From: CAWCON01 sp963797185 | Lineage (GTDB): Bacteria > Patescibacteriota > Saccharimonadia > Saccharimonadales > UBA4665 | Direction of reading: 5' to 3' | Length of the DNA: 64,000 bases | NCBI GenBank assembly: GCA_963797185.1 | Contig: CAWCON010000001.1 | Coordinates: forward strand, 1 to 64,000 | Shown here: positions 31,838 through 40,361 of the stretch, in pieces | Position numbering within the stretch: position 1 is the first letter of the stretch | Layout: the number at the start of each line of letters is the position of its first letter | The notes under the pieces: model-generated | Databases searched by the model: none | The model's input: only the letters and a program-made list of their open reading frames with translations | Told to the model about the DNA's origin: nothing | Made by a program: the position numbers and the translations under genes

Positions 31838-32524
31838 TTAGCGTAAAGGGTGATATATTGTTTTGACAAGTCGTCGAATAATCACATACATACTACCGAT
31901 AAGAACAAAAAACATCAGAGTAATCGTAAACGCTTGACCGTGCCCTGCCGGCTGTATGAAAGGATTCGATATCGCAAACAGAACTCCGGCCGGATTGAGT
32001 AAAATATCCCACGAACTCCATCGTAGATCCCGACCAATATAGATAGCAAAACTGCATACCAAAAAGGTTAAACCGATCAAGCCAGCTGCCCACCGAGGGC
32101 TAACCCGCCGTCTTAGTTGTTGATGGATTAAATATATACTGATGTATCCCAAGAGAAGACCATTAAAAATAAACGATTCGTACATCACACTCTCGTACAA
32201 CAGGTTACTGGTAGCAATATTGGTAAGGTGAATAAGATCACTAACAAGATAAAAGCTGTTGGGTAATAAACTTAACCAGAGAGCCGTTAGAATCATCGGA
32301 CGCCAGTTAAGCCACGGATAACTCTGTAAGACCGACAGCAGCCAGCCAACTGCCAATAACGGCAACCACGCCAATAATAGATTGCCGACCAGGAATGCAT
32401 CCGCTAAGGTACGGTTATTGATAGCACTGACTGCAAAAAACCCAATACTCACAAGACTCGACAGGCCAAGTGCCACTAGCAATTCAGCTTGGCGAGGATA
32501 CGTTTTCCACCGCATGAAGTCCAT
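31838..32524 (-). CDS. DUF1361 membrane protein
   Basis: 228 residues with about six or seven hydrophobic segments. ALWLSLLPNSFYLVSDLIHL is the DUF1361 hallmark (LPNxxYxxTDLxHL). Function of the family is unknown. It begins 16 bases after the histidine kinase stop and is followed by the GH25-like gene, so these may be one operon with the two-component system: regulator, kinase, DUF1361, GH25-like protein. Confidence 0.85.
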   Translation of the reverse strand: MDFMRWKTYPRQAELLVALGLSSLVSIGFFAVSAINNRTLADAFLVGNLLLAWLPLLAVGWLLSVLQSYPWLNWRPMILTALWLSLLPNSFYLVSDLIHLTNIATSNLLYESVMYESFIFNGLLLGYISIYLIHQQLRRRVSPRWAAGLIGLTFLVCSFAIYIGRDLRWSSWDILLNPAGVLFAISNPFIQPAGHGQAFTITLMFFVLIGSMYVIIRRLVKTIYHPLR

Positions 32525-32540
32525 TATATCAACTATTGCA

Positions 32541-33674
32541 CTATTGTGAGGTTGTTGACCGTTTGACAGACGTAAGACTAATCACGAATTGAGCGCCACC
32601 ACTCGGGTAATTACGTCCTGCGATATCACCACGATTCGCGGCAGTAATTTGCTTCGCAAGCGATAACCCTAGGCCATACCCATGAGTTTTGGCGGTGCGG
32701 GATTTATCGCCCCTGTAGAGACGATCAAAGATGTAGGGCAGATCTGTTTCAGTAATACCTGGCCCTTCGTCTCGAATGCTGATATGATAGCGGCCCCCGT
32801 TTTTAACACCATCGATATGAACGGTAGTATGATCAGGACTATATTTTATGGCGTTATCAAGAATAATGCTGAGCAACTCAACCAAACTATCAAAATCACC
32901 CTGCACTAACCCGCTCGGTGTTTGTCGAGCAAGAGTAATGTGACGACTATCGGCTAATTTAGTGATACGTTTTACTGACTCTGCGGCAATTGATGAAATA
33001 TCCACCGGGCCTAACGTTAAGGAAGTTTTTTGATACTGAGTAAGCGCCAGCAAACTACCAGCAAGATTTTCAAGACGCTGTACTTCTTCGAGATTACTTT
33101 CAATCAATGCTCGGGCCTCGGGTTTACTGAAATCTCTCTGACGTAGAAAGACCTCATTCTCAACCTTCAGATTTGCTAGCGGTGTACGAAGTTCGTGGCT
33201 CGCATCGGTCGCAAAACGAGTTTGGGTTTCGTGGGCATCCTCAATCGGTTTTAAGGCGCGTCCGGCATACCAGTAACTTAACAAGCCACCGCCCAGCAGA
33301 ACAAGCAAGTTGATAAGTATTACATCGTGATCGAGGTCGCGACGAAGATTGGCATTTTGAGTCGATTGAAAATGCGTAAAATCTTTACTCGAGGTCGGTG
33401 GCACCGAATAAATGCCATATAAAAGCTGATGAACCATGCCACGCTGGGCCAAACCGGCATCATCAAATTCACGCTGGGCCAATGTCTGAATACTAATTGT
33501 CAGTACGAGGCTAATAACAAGCAGTATGATAAGGTAAAAACCTGTCAATTTCACTCTTGCCGAATGAAATAGCGTCGGCGGTTTTGTCTGAATACTTTCT
33601 TTCCAGTTGCTGACTTTTGTGGCGATTGCCGTCTGCTTTAATCGATTGTATAAGTCGTAGGATTTATTACTCAT
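32541..33674 (-). CDS. Sensor histidine kinase
   Basis: 377 residues. Two membrane segments (about 43-63 and 117-137) flank a small ~50-residue extracytoplasmic part. The dimerisation helix DASHELRTPLANLKVE contains phospho-acceptor His160; the ATPase has LDNAIKYSPDHTTV (N box), IRDEGPGI (G1) and HGYGLGLSLAKQI (G2). No HAMP is obvious, though GRALKPIEDA is a remnant. It phosphorylates the regulator encoded 4 bases upstream. The outer domain is small, so the signal may be membrane-related. Confidence 0.93.
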   Translation of the reverse strand: MSNKSYDLYNRLKQTAIATKVSNWKESIQTKPPTLFHSARVKLTGFYLIILLVISLVLTISIQTLAQREFDDAGLAQRGMVHQLLYGIYSVPPTSSKDFTHFQSTQNANLRRDLDHDVILINLLVLLGGGLLSYWYAGRALKPIEDAHETQTRFATDASHELRTPLANLKVENEVFLRQRDFSKPEARALIESNLEEVQRLENLAGSLLALTQYQKTSLTLGPVDISSIAAESVKRITKLADSRHITLARQTPSGLVQGDFDSLVELLSIILDNAIKYSPDHTTVHIDGVKNGGRYHISIRDEGPGITETDLPYIFDRLYRGDKSRTAKTHGYGLGLSLAKQITAANRGDIAGRNYPSGGAQFVISLTSVKRSTTSQ

Positions 33675-33678
33675 TGGA

Positions 33679-34341
33679 CTAAGTTATCTTGTACCCATAG
33701 CCACGAATGGTCTTAATAACACGCTCACCTGGCCCGATCTTCTTTCTAACGTTTGCAACAAACGTCTCAACCGTATTATGTTGAACCCGAGATTCATCAG
33801 CCCAGACGTGATCGAGCAAACGGTCTTTACTTAACACTTCTCCTTTGTGTCGTAGCAAATACTCAACCAAACGAAACTCCTGAGCTGTTAAGTGTACCGG
33901 TTGATTGCGGTAAACCACATTTTTTGCCACAACATCAAGCTCAAGCGAACTGGTTTTCAAAACATTGTCGCCATGAGCTTTTGGGCGTCGTAACAGTGCC
34001 CGGATACGAGCCAGCAATTCGTCATAGGAGAAAGGTTTGGGTAAATAGTCATCAGCTCCAACATCTAACCCTTGGACTCGATCACCAATTGTTGTACGAG
34101 CAGTTAACATTAGGATTGGCATCTGTTCATGACGTGTCCGCCATAATTTAATAAGAGCCGGGCCGTCATACTTCCCAGGGATCATCCAATCCAAGATGAC
34201 TAAATCATAACTACCAGCCTGCACGAGTGTTTCTGCCATATCACCATCAATAGCTACGTCGATAATATAGCCTTCAGCACTGAGGCCTTTCTGTAAGCTA
34301 CGAGCTATTTTTTCTTCGTCTTCAACTATCAATATCTTCAT
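33679..34341 (-). CDS. OmpR/PhoB-family response regulator
   Basis: 220 residues. Receiver domain: VEDEEKIARSL acidic pair, phospho-acceptor Asp51 in VILDWMIPG, MLTARTT switch Thr, and DYLPKPF Lys. The winged-helix effector (about 125-218) has LTAQEFRLVEYLLRHKGEVLSK, TVETFVANVRKKIG and TIRGYGYKI. It controls genes with its partner kinase directly downstream. Targets are unknown; the co-oriented DUF1361 and GH25-like genes hint at envelope functions. Confidence 0.95.
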   Translation of the reverse strand: MKILIVEDEEKIARSLQKGLSAEGYIIDVAIDGDMAETLVQAGSYDLVILDWMIPGKYDGPALIKLWRTRHEQMPILMLTARTTIGDRVQGLDVGADDYLPKPFSYDELLARIRALLRRPKAHGDNVLKTSSLELDVVAKNVVYRNQPVHLTAQEFRLVEYLLRHKGEVLSKDRLLDHVWADESRVQHNTVETFVANVRKKIGPGERVIKTIRGYGYKIT

Positions 34342-34412
34342 CGTGCATCCCGTTAATACCTGTCATTATCTCTCTTCTAACTGGAAACTGCCTGCAAAAA
34401 TAAGAATCTATG

Positions 34413-35444
34413 TTAATTCAAAGCTTTTTTGAATTTCTCAATTAACTCAACTGGGGTTGGATTAATATTGCTCAGCAGAGCCAAATAGAGACTAACAAAG
34501 TCGCCGAGCGCAATTGTCCATAGAAGTTGTTGGAGCGGTGTTTCACCTTCCGCTTGAATAACTATCGGGGTTGGACGCATGCCGGATAAGACCTGTTCGG
34601 TAATCTCAAAACGCTTTTGAACTCGAGGATTTTCAAGATTACTGCGTAAATCAATGACAGCGTACGGTTTATCGACTGGCTGTTTTGTCCATCCCAGCAT
34701 TTCATTGTGATTAAACTCTGGTAACTGATTGACCCAGGCAATATATTTCGAGCTTTCGTTAAAACTGATTTTCCACTTGTAAGCTGCTGGGTACAAAAGT
34801 GGCCCACCGTAGACTACCACCGACTTGCCAACCAGTTCTTGAGCTGTTGATTTCGCAAGATTGGTCTTTGTCGGAATGTTAACTTCCCAGGCCTTAATCT
34901 TATCCTGCAACCAGGTAGCGGTCGTCTCTAGTACTTGAGGCCCGCATGGAACCGCCAGAACCCCAAGCCCAGAGAATAGTTCAAGTAAGGCTGCCAAACT
35001 ATACAAAACCGCCATACGAGGCTGTAAGCCCCCAGGCAAGAGATATAACGGGTAGTTCTTTTCCTTGGCACGTTCCACCAAGGCACCCCCAGATGATAAG
35101 ACAACAATCTGACACTGTCGAGACTCGGCTTCAGTCAGTGCGGCAAGCGTTTCTTCCGTATTTCCCGAGTAGCTGGAAGCAATAAAAACCGTACCTGGGC
35201 CCACGTAAGCTGGCAATGAGTATTGACGAACTATCTCGTACGGAACCGTTAATCGCGGCCATGATTGAATAACCAAAGCTGCCAAGGCCGATCCCCCCAT
35301 ACCAGCCAACACTACTGAACTAACAGCTTGAGTTGGTTCCCATTTAACCTGAAAATCATGCTGTAATTGTTGCCATTGATTTTGCGCGACACCAAGCGCA
35401 TCTTGTCCGTCCCGCTCGTGAATATATTTAAGGTCATCCAACAT
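34413..35444 (-). CDS. Bifunctional phosphoglucose/phosphomannose isomerase
   Basis: 343 residues with two SIS domains. SSVVLAGMGGSALAALVIQSW and TVFIASSYSGNTEETLAALTEAE are the sugar-phosphate site, and LPEFNHNEMLGWT has the catalytic Glu/His of the archaeal-type PGI/PMI family. It interconverts glucose-6-P or mannose-6-P with fructose-6-P. AAGGAG precedes the ATG. It is divergent from a Pro-rich ORF, with an A/T-rich partly palindromic promoter region (35480-35500) between. Confidence 0.9.
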   Translation of the reverse strand: MLDDLKYIHERDGQDALGVAQNQWQQLQHDFQVKWEPTQAVSSVVLAGMGGSALAALVIQSWPRLTVPYEIVRQYSLPAYVGPGTVFIASSYSGNTEETLAALTEAESRQCQIVVLSSGGALVERAKEKNYPLYLLPGGLQPRMAVLYSLAALLELFSGLGVLAVPCGPQVLETTATWLQDKIKAWEVNIPTKTNLAKSTAQELVGKSVVVYGGPLLYPAAYKWKISFNESSKYIAWVNQLPEFNHNEMLGWTKQPVDKPYAVIDLRSNLENPRVQKRFEITEQVLSGMRPTPIVIQAEGETPLQQLLWTIALGDFVSLYLALLSNINPTPVELIEKFKKALN

Positions 35445-35527
35445 ACCGCTAAACTCCTTGTGTTATAATCCTGTACATATATATACTATTACGTAGTATA
35501 AACGAGAGGTTAATCAAAGGGGGACAA

Positions 35528-36046
35528 ATGTTCGGGCACCAAGATGGACAGGATAATAATCAAACTGATCAGACGCTAAGTGATACTAATGCGCCTTTAC
35601 TCCAAACCGACACATCAGCGATGCCAGAACCTCCAGCCATGGATCCTCCGCAAGAGCCTGTCACTTCAGACCAACCCGACCTACCATTACCCGAGCCAGC
35701 TGACGCGCCGGTAATAACTGAGCCTCCGGTTGACCAGAATCAAGCAGACACTACCCCTGATCTTTCAGCTAGCCCAACTCCAACTCCATCAAGTGATGGC
35801 AATAATTTACTCGATATTAAACAGCAAGCTCTCCAGCAACTAAGCCCCCTGATGGGTCATCTTAACCAAACTCCTGAAGAAAAATTCCGAACCACCATGA
35901 TGATGATTCAAGCTGCTGATGATCAGTCACTTATTCCCACGGCTTATGAGGCGGCTCAACAGATTACGGATGAAAAAGGTCGAGCTCAAGCTCTCCTCGA
36001 CGTCGTCAACGAGATCAATTACTTCACACAACAAAAAGCTAGCTAA
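35528..36046 (+). CDS. Hypothetical protein with Pro/Asp-rich N-terminus and helical C-terminus
   Basis: 172 residues. Residues 1-95 are low-complexity Pro/Asp/Gln/Thr (PEPPAMDPPQEPVTSDQP and similar) and likely disordered. Residues 96-172 form a compact helical domain: LLDIKQQALQQLSPLMGHL, TPEEKFRTTMMMIQAADDQS, AYEAAQQITDEKGRAQALL. A strong AAAGGGGG Shine-Dalgarno sequence supports expression. No signal peptide. Not recognised; similar two-part proteins are frequent in this phylum by my recollection. Its polyproline-like content fits dependence on EF-P. Confidence 0.65.
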   Translation: MFGHQDGQDNNQTDQTLSDTNAPLLQTDTSAMPEPPAMDPPQEPVTSDQPDLPLPEPADAPVITEPPVDQNQADTTPDLSASPTPTPSSDGNNLLDIKQQALQQLSPLMGHLNQTPEEKFRTTMMMIQAADDQSLIPTAYEAAQQITDEKGRAQALLDVVNEINYFTQQKAS

Positions 36047-36091
36047 AATAGCTCAAACAAGATAGTAAGTTAAGTATTACTTATAGAGAAA

Positions 36092-36121
36092 GATGTAGGG
36101 CGGTTTATGCCGACCTACATC
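36092..36121 (-). terminator. groEL terminator hairpin
   Basis: GATGTAGG (36092-36099) and CCTACATC (36114-36121) form a perfect 8-bp stem with an inner GGC/GCC pair; on the minus strand it follows the groEL stop directly and is followed by TCTTTCTC. The tail is U/C-rich rather than a pure U-run. Confidence 0.65.
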
Positions 36122-37755
36122 ATGCCCATGCCGCCCATGTCAGGTGGCGCTGCAGCTTCTTTCTTTTCGGGAACGTCAACCACAAGCGCACCCATAGTCA
36201 TTGAGGTACCGGCAATTGAGACTGCGTTCTGTAAAGCTTCTTTCGTAACACGGGTTGGATCAATAATTCCAGCGGTTTTCATATTCACTAATTTGCCGGG
36301 CTCATTGACGTTAACACCGAAACCAGGTTTTGCCTCAAAGATTTTTGGCAACCACTCATCAGGATTGAGGCCTGAGTTATACATGAGTTCAAAGAATGGT
36401 CGAAGCAAAGCGGACTTCAAGATCAGCATACCGGCTGCAACGCTGTCGGTGCCGGTAACTACGATACTGTTGCTAAGACTAATTAACGTAACTCCACCAC
36501 CAGGGACAATACCCTCATCAAGAGCAGCCTTCACAGCATGTACTGCGTCATCAACACGAAACTTCTTTTCTTCAATCTCAGTTTCTGTAGCGCCACCAAC
36601 TTTGATGACGGCAACTTTCCCGCTCAGTGAAGCACGTCGTTTTTCAAGATTCTCTTTATCGTATTCGCTTGTTGCCTGATCAGCTTGATTGGCAATCTGT
36701 TTGATGCGTGCTTGGACTTCAGTATTTGAACCGCCACCCTCGATGATAGTTGTCTCGTCTTTGGTGACAATTACTTTTCGGGCTGAACCCAACATATCAA
36801 GTTCGGCATTGTCAAAGTTGTAGCCACGATCTTCGGTAATAACCGTTGCGCCAGTTAGCACAGCGATATCGTTCAGAATATCCTTACGACGATCCCCAAA
36901 AGCTGGAGCTTTTATAGCAACCGTATTGAAGACTCCTTTTAAGCGGTTCAGTACTAACGTACCAAGCGCCTCACCTTCTACGTCTTCAGCTATTAGGACA
37001 AGGTCTTTTTTGCCAGCCTGCGCTAGTTTCTCAAGTATCGGTAAGAATTCCTGAATTGAGCTAATTTTTTTGTCAGTAATGAGAATTGCCGGCTTATCAT
37101 AAACCGCTTCCATGCGAGCAGTATCGGTTACCATATAGGCACTAACAAAGCCGCGGTCAAAAGTAAAACCTTCGACTACTTCGCTCTCTAAACTGAGCCC
37201 CTGCCCTTCCTCTACCGTTACTACACCATCTTTGCCGACTTTATGAATAACATCGGCTATCAAACTACCGATACTAGCATCACCGGCTGATATGGTCGCA
37301 ACTTCGGCCACGCGGGATTTATTGTCTTTTATGTCTTCACTGTAGCTGCCAAGTTTACTGATAACTTCGTGAGCTGCAGCCTCTAAGCCCTTTCTGAGTA
37401 ACATTGGATCATGGCCAGCAGCAATTAATTTATTGGCTTCGTTTAAAATTTGATAGGTCAAGACGGTAACGGTCGTCGTTCCATCTCCCGCCACATCATT
37501 CATCTTGCTGGCGGCTTGTTTAATTAATTCGGCACCGACTTTGTAGCCAAGTGTTTCGTCGTCCACATCTGACAACTCTACCCCTTTGGCAACAGTGACA
37601 CCGTCATGAGTAACGGTCGGGTTACCATAGCTCTTACTAATAACTACGTTGCGTCCTTTTGGCCCCATGGTTGTTTTGACTGCATCGTATAAAATTTTTG
37701 CTCCACCTAGTACGCGGCGGCGAGCATCATCATCATAAAAAACTTTCTTAGCCAT
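36115..37755 (-). CDS. groEL: Chaperonin GroEL
   Basis: 546 residues, full length. ATP-site motifs VGDGTTTVTVLTY (with family DGTTT), GPKGRNVVI, and the apical domain are typical; the protein ends with the GGM-type tail (PPDMGGMGMM). It folds proteins together with GroES encoded just upstream. Expression is expected to be repressed by HrcA through the CIRCE element at 38088-38114. Confidence 0.97.
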   Translation of the reverse strand: MAKKVFYDDDARRRVLGGAKILYDAVKTTMGPKGRNVVISKSYGNPTVTHDGVTVAKGVELSDVDDETLGYKVGAELIKQAASKMNDVAGDGTTTVTVLTYQILNEANKLIAAGHDPMLLRKGLEAAAHEVISKLGSYSEDIKDNKSRVAEVATISAGDASIGSLIADVIHKVGKDGVVTVEEGQGLSLESEVVEGFTFDRGFVSAYMVTDTARMEAVYDKPAILITDKKISSIQEFLPILEKLAQAGKKDLVLIAEDVEGEALGTLVLNRLKGVFNTVAIKAPAFGDRRKDILNDIAVLTGATVITEDRGYNFDNAELDMLGSARKVIVTKDETTIIEGGGSNTEVQARIKQIANQADQATSEYDKENLEKRRASLSGKVAVIKVGGATETEIEEKKFRVDDAVHAVKAALDEGIVPGGGVTLISLSNSIVVTGTDSVAAGMLILKSALLRPFFELMYNSGLNPDEWLPKIFEAKPGFGVNVNEPGKLVNMKTAGIIDPTRVTKEALQNAVSIAGTSMTMGALVVDVPEKKEAAAPPDMGGMGMM

Positions 37756-37788
37756 CTGTTATATCTCCTCTGTCTTAACTATCTAACC

Positions 37789-38055
37789 CTATTTAACTGT
37801 TGCAAGAATATCTTCTTCTTTTACAAGAATATACTCATCAGCACCGAGTTTTACTTCTGTCGTGCTATAGCTTTTATATATAATTCTGTCGCCAACTTTA
37901 ATCTGCTTGGCCGTTTTGCCAACCGCGAGTACTTTTGCTACTTTTGGCTTTTCCTGAGCATTGTCAGGCAAATAAAGGCCACTGGCAGTTTTTGATTTTG
38001 GTTCCTCTGATGCAGCGACTATGTAGTCTGCGAGAGGTTGAATAGGAACGCTCAT
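37789..38055 (-). CDS. groES: Co-chaperonin GroES
   Basis: 88 residues. VPIQPLADYIVAASEEPKSKTASGLYLPD contains the mobile loop that docks GroEL, and KVGDRIIYKSYSTTEVKLGADEYILV the beta-barrel core. CGGAGG precedes the ATG. Heads the groES-groEL operon under a TTGACA/TATTAT promoter and CIRCE. Confidence 0.96.
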   Translation of the reverse strand: MSVPIQPLADYIVAASEEPKSKTASGLYLPDNAQEKPKVAKVLAVGKTAKQIKVGDRIIYKSYSTTEVKLGADEYILVKEEDILATVK

Positions 38056-38087
38056 TGTAGGTTATTCCTCCGATTAAGTTATTGTCG

Positions 38088-38114
38088 TTAGCACTATATT
38101 AGTGTGAGTGCTAA
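38088..38114. promoter_or_regulatory. CIRCE element (HrcA operator)
   Basis: TTAGCACTA (38088-38096), 9-bp spacer, GAGTGCTAA (38106-38114): one mismatch from the consensus TTAGCACTC-N9-GAGTGCTAA. It lies in the groES leader just after the promoter. A further AGCACTC half-site follows at 38121-38127. No hrcA gene is in the window. Confidence 0.92.
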
Positions 38115-38127
38115 CGTATCAGCACTC

Positions 38128-38157
38128 ATAATACTCGAGCGCCAATTCGACTGTCAA
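38128..38157 (-). promoter_or_regulatory. groES-groEL promoter (TTGACA-18-TATTAT)
   Basis: Perfect -35 TTGACA at 38152-38157, 18-bp spacer, -10 TATTAT at 38128-38133 on the minus strand. CIRCE lies 13 bases downstream, where HrcA would block RNA polymerase. Confidence 0.85.
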
Positions 38158-38210
38158 GTATTATCAGAACCCCCCTCTGGGTCCTATAGTTTTGACTTGG
38201 GAAGAAAAGA

Positions 38211-38738
38211 CTACTCTCGATCTTCACGCCTATGGAGCGGGATCGTCTCACCCATCATAAGAAGACCAAGATACGATCTAATGATGTGCCGATCGTACTG
38301 CTCCTCATCCGGTGACGGTATCGGTGCCTCTTCACCATACTCATTAAGATAGTTATTCAGATAGTCGAAATCAGCATAATCAATTCTGGTTTCGGACCAC
38401 CCACTCTTTGCGTGTTTCTGACGATTATTGTGAATAAAGAAATAACTGTTAAGATCACCAGGTTGGATAAGGGGCTCATAGGCACCTCCTCGGTTATATA
38501 CAGATTCGGAGATTGGTACTCTGACTTCGATCACCGACCCCCTATTATGCCTAATAACATCTCTGTAACGGGAAGCAATACCAAAGACAGCGTAACGATT
38601 ATCGTCATCGGGATCTCGGTCTTCGAGTACGTGTAAGTATGTTCCGTCAACCCTTTGCTTTTTATCATTCTGCAGGGCATCTTCAAATCGCACCAAAACC
38701 AAACCGATAAGACCGGCAAATTCCCGTTCACGAGGCAT
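38211..38738 (-). CDS. Hypothetical protein, acidic/basic, cytoplasmic
   Basis: 175 residues from the ATG at 38738, or 195 from an ATG at 38798 that would add a hydrophobic start (MILLFLVST). Not recognised. It is strongly charged (PREREFAGLIGLVLVRFED, LEDRDPDDDNRYAVFGIA), with many Tyr, Asn and Asp residues toward the end (DFDYLNNYLNEYGEEAP). A mixed alpha/beta fold is likely. It is divergent from the gene at 38874, and both have a different flavour from nearby housekeeping genes. Confidence 0.55.
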   Translation of the reverse strand: MPREREFAGLIGLVLVRFEDALQNDKKQRVDGTYLHVLEDRDPDDDNRYAVFGIASRYRDVIRHNRGSVIEVRVPISESVYNRGGAYEPLIQPGDLNSYFFIHNNRQKHAKSGWSETRIDYADFDYLNNYLNEYGEEAPIPSPDEEQYDRHIIRSYLGLLMMGETIPLHRREDRE

Positions 38739-38810
38739 GTCCTCAAAGGGTGATCCCAAGTTATACTGGTGCGTTGACACTAAGAATAATAAAATCATAA
38801 TTGTGGATAC

Positions 38811-38840
38811 TTGTCAAAATAACTCAAACTTTGCTACAAT
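38811..38840 (+). promoter_or_regulatory. Promoter of the 38874 gene (TTGTCA-18-TACAAT)
   Basis: TTGTCA at 38811-38816, 18-bp spacer, TACAAT at 38835-38840. About 27 nt of leader follows with GGAGG 5 nt before the ATG at 38874. Confidence 0.7.
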
Positions 38841-38873
38841 GTCCCAGTCCCAATTCCTACGATGGAGGTAATA

Positions 38874-39362
38874 ATGGATCAGTCCATTATCGTCCGTTAT
38901 ACGAGTGACCAGTTGGCGACAGTGCAAGAGCAGGATCTCGACACGTTCGGGAAAGTTAGTTGGGTACGATCCACCAAAGATTCACCTCCAGATAGCTTGT
39001 TTTTCCGGTTTATGCCTCCCAAGGATGCACCTCAAGTGTTTGCTAAGCAGATATTAGCAGCAGTAAGAGCACTTTTGGAGGGCATGAACCGTGTCGATTC
39101 GATCGAAGCCGACAGCAAGACCGGTCTAATCGAGATCAAGCTGGATGTGCAGATGGTTCCCCCCAAGGTCCGTATCAAGCTGTTTGCCAACCGTCTCGCC
39201 GAGGATGCGCTCCGGAAACTTGCAAGAGCCGTTAGGTCCCGTGACCTAGAAATTCTCGTTTACGGCGAAATCACTCAACCCATTCCCCACCGGACATTCC
39301 CGGCCAAAGCTGGTCCATCTCTAAAACCACCATTCATCAGGCGTCACCCATTTTTAGGGTGA
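38874..39362 (+). CDS. Hypothetical protein with its own promoter and terminator
   Basis: 162 residues from the ATG at 38874, chosen for GGAGG 5 nt upstream (an ATG at 38862 would lie on the ribosome site). Not recognised. Alternating strands and helices (IIVRYTSDQLATVQEQDLD, FAKQILAAVRALLEGMNRVD, GLIEIKLDVQMVPPKVRIKLF), then a basic Pro-rich tail (FIRRHPFLG). No membrane segment. The transcript is monocistronic: promoter at 38811-38840, hairpin at 39373-39430. The region is slightly more GC-rich than its neighbours. Confidence 0.6.
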   Translation: MDQSIIVRYTSDQLATVQEQDLDTFGKVSWVRSTKDSPPDSLFFRFMPPKDAPQVFAKQILAAVRALLEGMNRVDSIEADSKTGLIEIKLDVQMVPPKVRIKLFANRLAEDALRKLARAVRSRDLEILVYGEITQPIPHRTFPAKAGPSLKPPFIRRHPFLG

Positions 39363-39372
39363 CCTAGGAACA

Positions 39373-39430
39373 CTGGGTTTCCCAGACAGGGGTGAAGACA
39401 TACGTCTTCGCACCTGCCTGGGAACCCGGG
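39373..39430 (+). terminator. Long imperfect hairpin after the 38874 gene
   Basis: GGGTTTCCCAGACAGG on the 5' side pairs with CCTGCCTGGGAACCC on the 3' side with one bulge and a mismatch, and GAAGAC pairs with GTCTTC near the loop (ATAC). It begins about 10 nt after the stop codon. The following TTTGATT is a weak U-tract. Confidence 0.55.
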
Positions 39431-39530
39431 TTTGATTGATCGAGCTATAGTCTCAAGTGGAGTTTTAACTCGCAGGCCTCAACCGCCTCCCCCACCTATC
39501 ACTCTCAATCAAACCCGTTTCTTCTTTTGT

Positions 39531-39536
39531 TATAAT
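39531..39536 (+). promoter_or_regulatory. Consensus -10 of near-leaderless amidinotransferase-fold gene
   Basis: TATAAT preceded by TGT (extended -10), 9 nt before the ATG at 39546. No good -35. Confidence 0.5.
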
Positions 39537-39545
39537 CATTGCTTG

Positions 39546-40343
39546 ATGCCTAAATCGATTCTGATGTGTCCTCCCGATTTCTTTGATATCGAATACGAAA
39601 TTAATATTTGGATGCATCAAAACAATCAGGTGACTGGTCAAACTGCTCACGAGCAATGGATGGATCTGCGTCACATTTATACTGACCAATTGGGGTGGGA
39701 TGTTCAACTTATTACTCCAACCAAAGGGCTACCCGACCTCGTATTCGCAACTGATTGCTGCCTGATGTTTGATGGGAAGATTCTACTCAGTAATTTCCGT
39801 TATCCGGAACGGCAGCCAGAAACAGCTCAGTACGAACAATGGTTCCGTGCCCACGACTATAATCAACTCCGTCAAACAAAACACCGATTTGAAGGTGGAG
39901 GAGATCATATCATCTGTGGTGATAAAGTCCTTTCTGGATACGGATTTCGCTCCGACCTTGAGTCACATGATGAAATACGTGATTACTTTGGACTTGAGGT
40001 CATTAGTCTCCATATCGTTGATCCGCAGTTTTATCACTTAGATACCTCGCTGGCAGTCTTAAGCAGCGATACCGTTGCTTTTTACCCTGGAGCATTAGAC
40101 GAACCAAGTCAAAGACGCTTAAAAGCAGCCGTGCCTAACGTGATCGAAGCGACATTAGAAGAGGCCAAAGGATTCGGACTTAACGCTGTCAGTGATGGTC
40201 ACACAATCATTACCAGTAACGAATCTGCCAGTTTGCTCCAAAAATACCGCGATGCCGGTTTTGAAGTCATCGGTACACCGATATTGGAGTTTCGAAAATC
40301 CGGTGGTGGCGTTAAATGTCTGACACTTGAGCTTCGCAGCTAA
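39546..40343 (+). CDS. Amidinotransferase-superfamily (DDAH/ADI-like) hydrolase
   Basis: 265 residues from the ATG at 39546; the frame is open further upstream but that part overlaps the preceding hairpin. GLPDLVFATDCCLM, HRFEGGGDHIICGDKVLSGYG, FYHLDTSLAVL and GGGVKCLTLEL are the guanidine-modifying-enzyme motifs: Glu/Asp in EGGGD, His in YHLD and the nucleophile Cys258 near the C-terminus. Dimethylarginine or related guanidino compounds are the usual substrates, giving citrulline and an amine; arginine deiminase activity is less likely at this size. Convergent with the murE-like gene. Confidence 0.85.
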   Translation: MPKSILMCPPDFFDIEYEINIWMHQNNQVTGQTAHEQWMDLRHIYTDQLGWDVQLITPTKGLPDLVFATDCCLMFDGKILLSNFRYPERQPETAQYEQWFRAHDYNQLRQTKHRFEGGGDHIICGDKVLSGYGFRSDLESHDEIRDYFGLEVISLHIVDPQFYHLDTSLAVLSSDTVAFYPGALDEPSQRRLKAAVPNVIEATLEEAKGFGLNAVSDGHTIITSNESASLLQKYRDAGFEVIGTPILEFRKSGGGVKCLTLELRS

Positions 40344-40361
40344 GGCCGGACAGAAGGTTTC

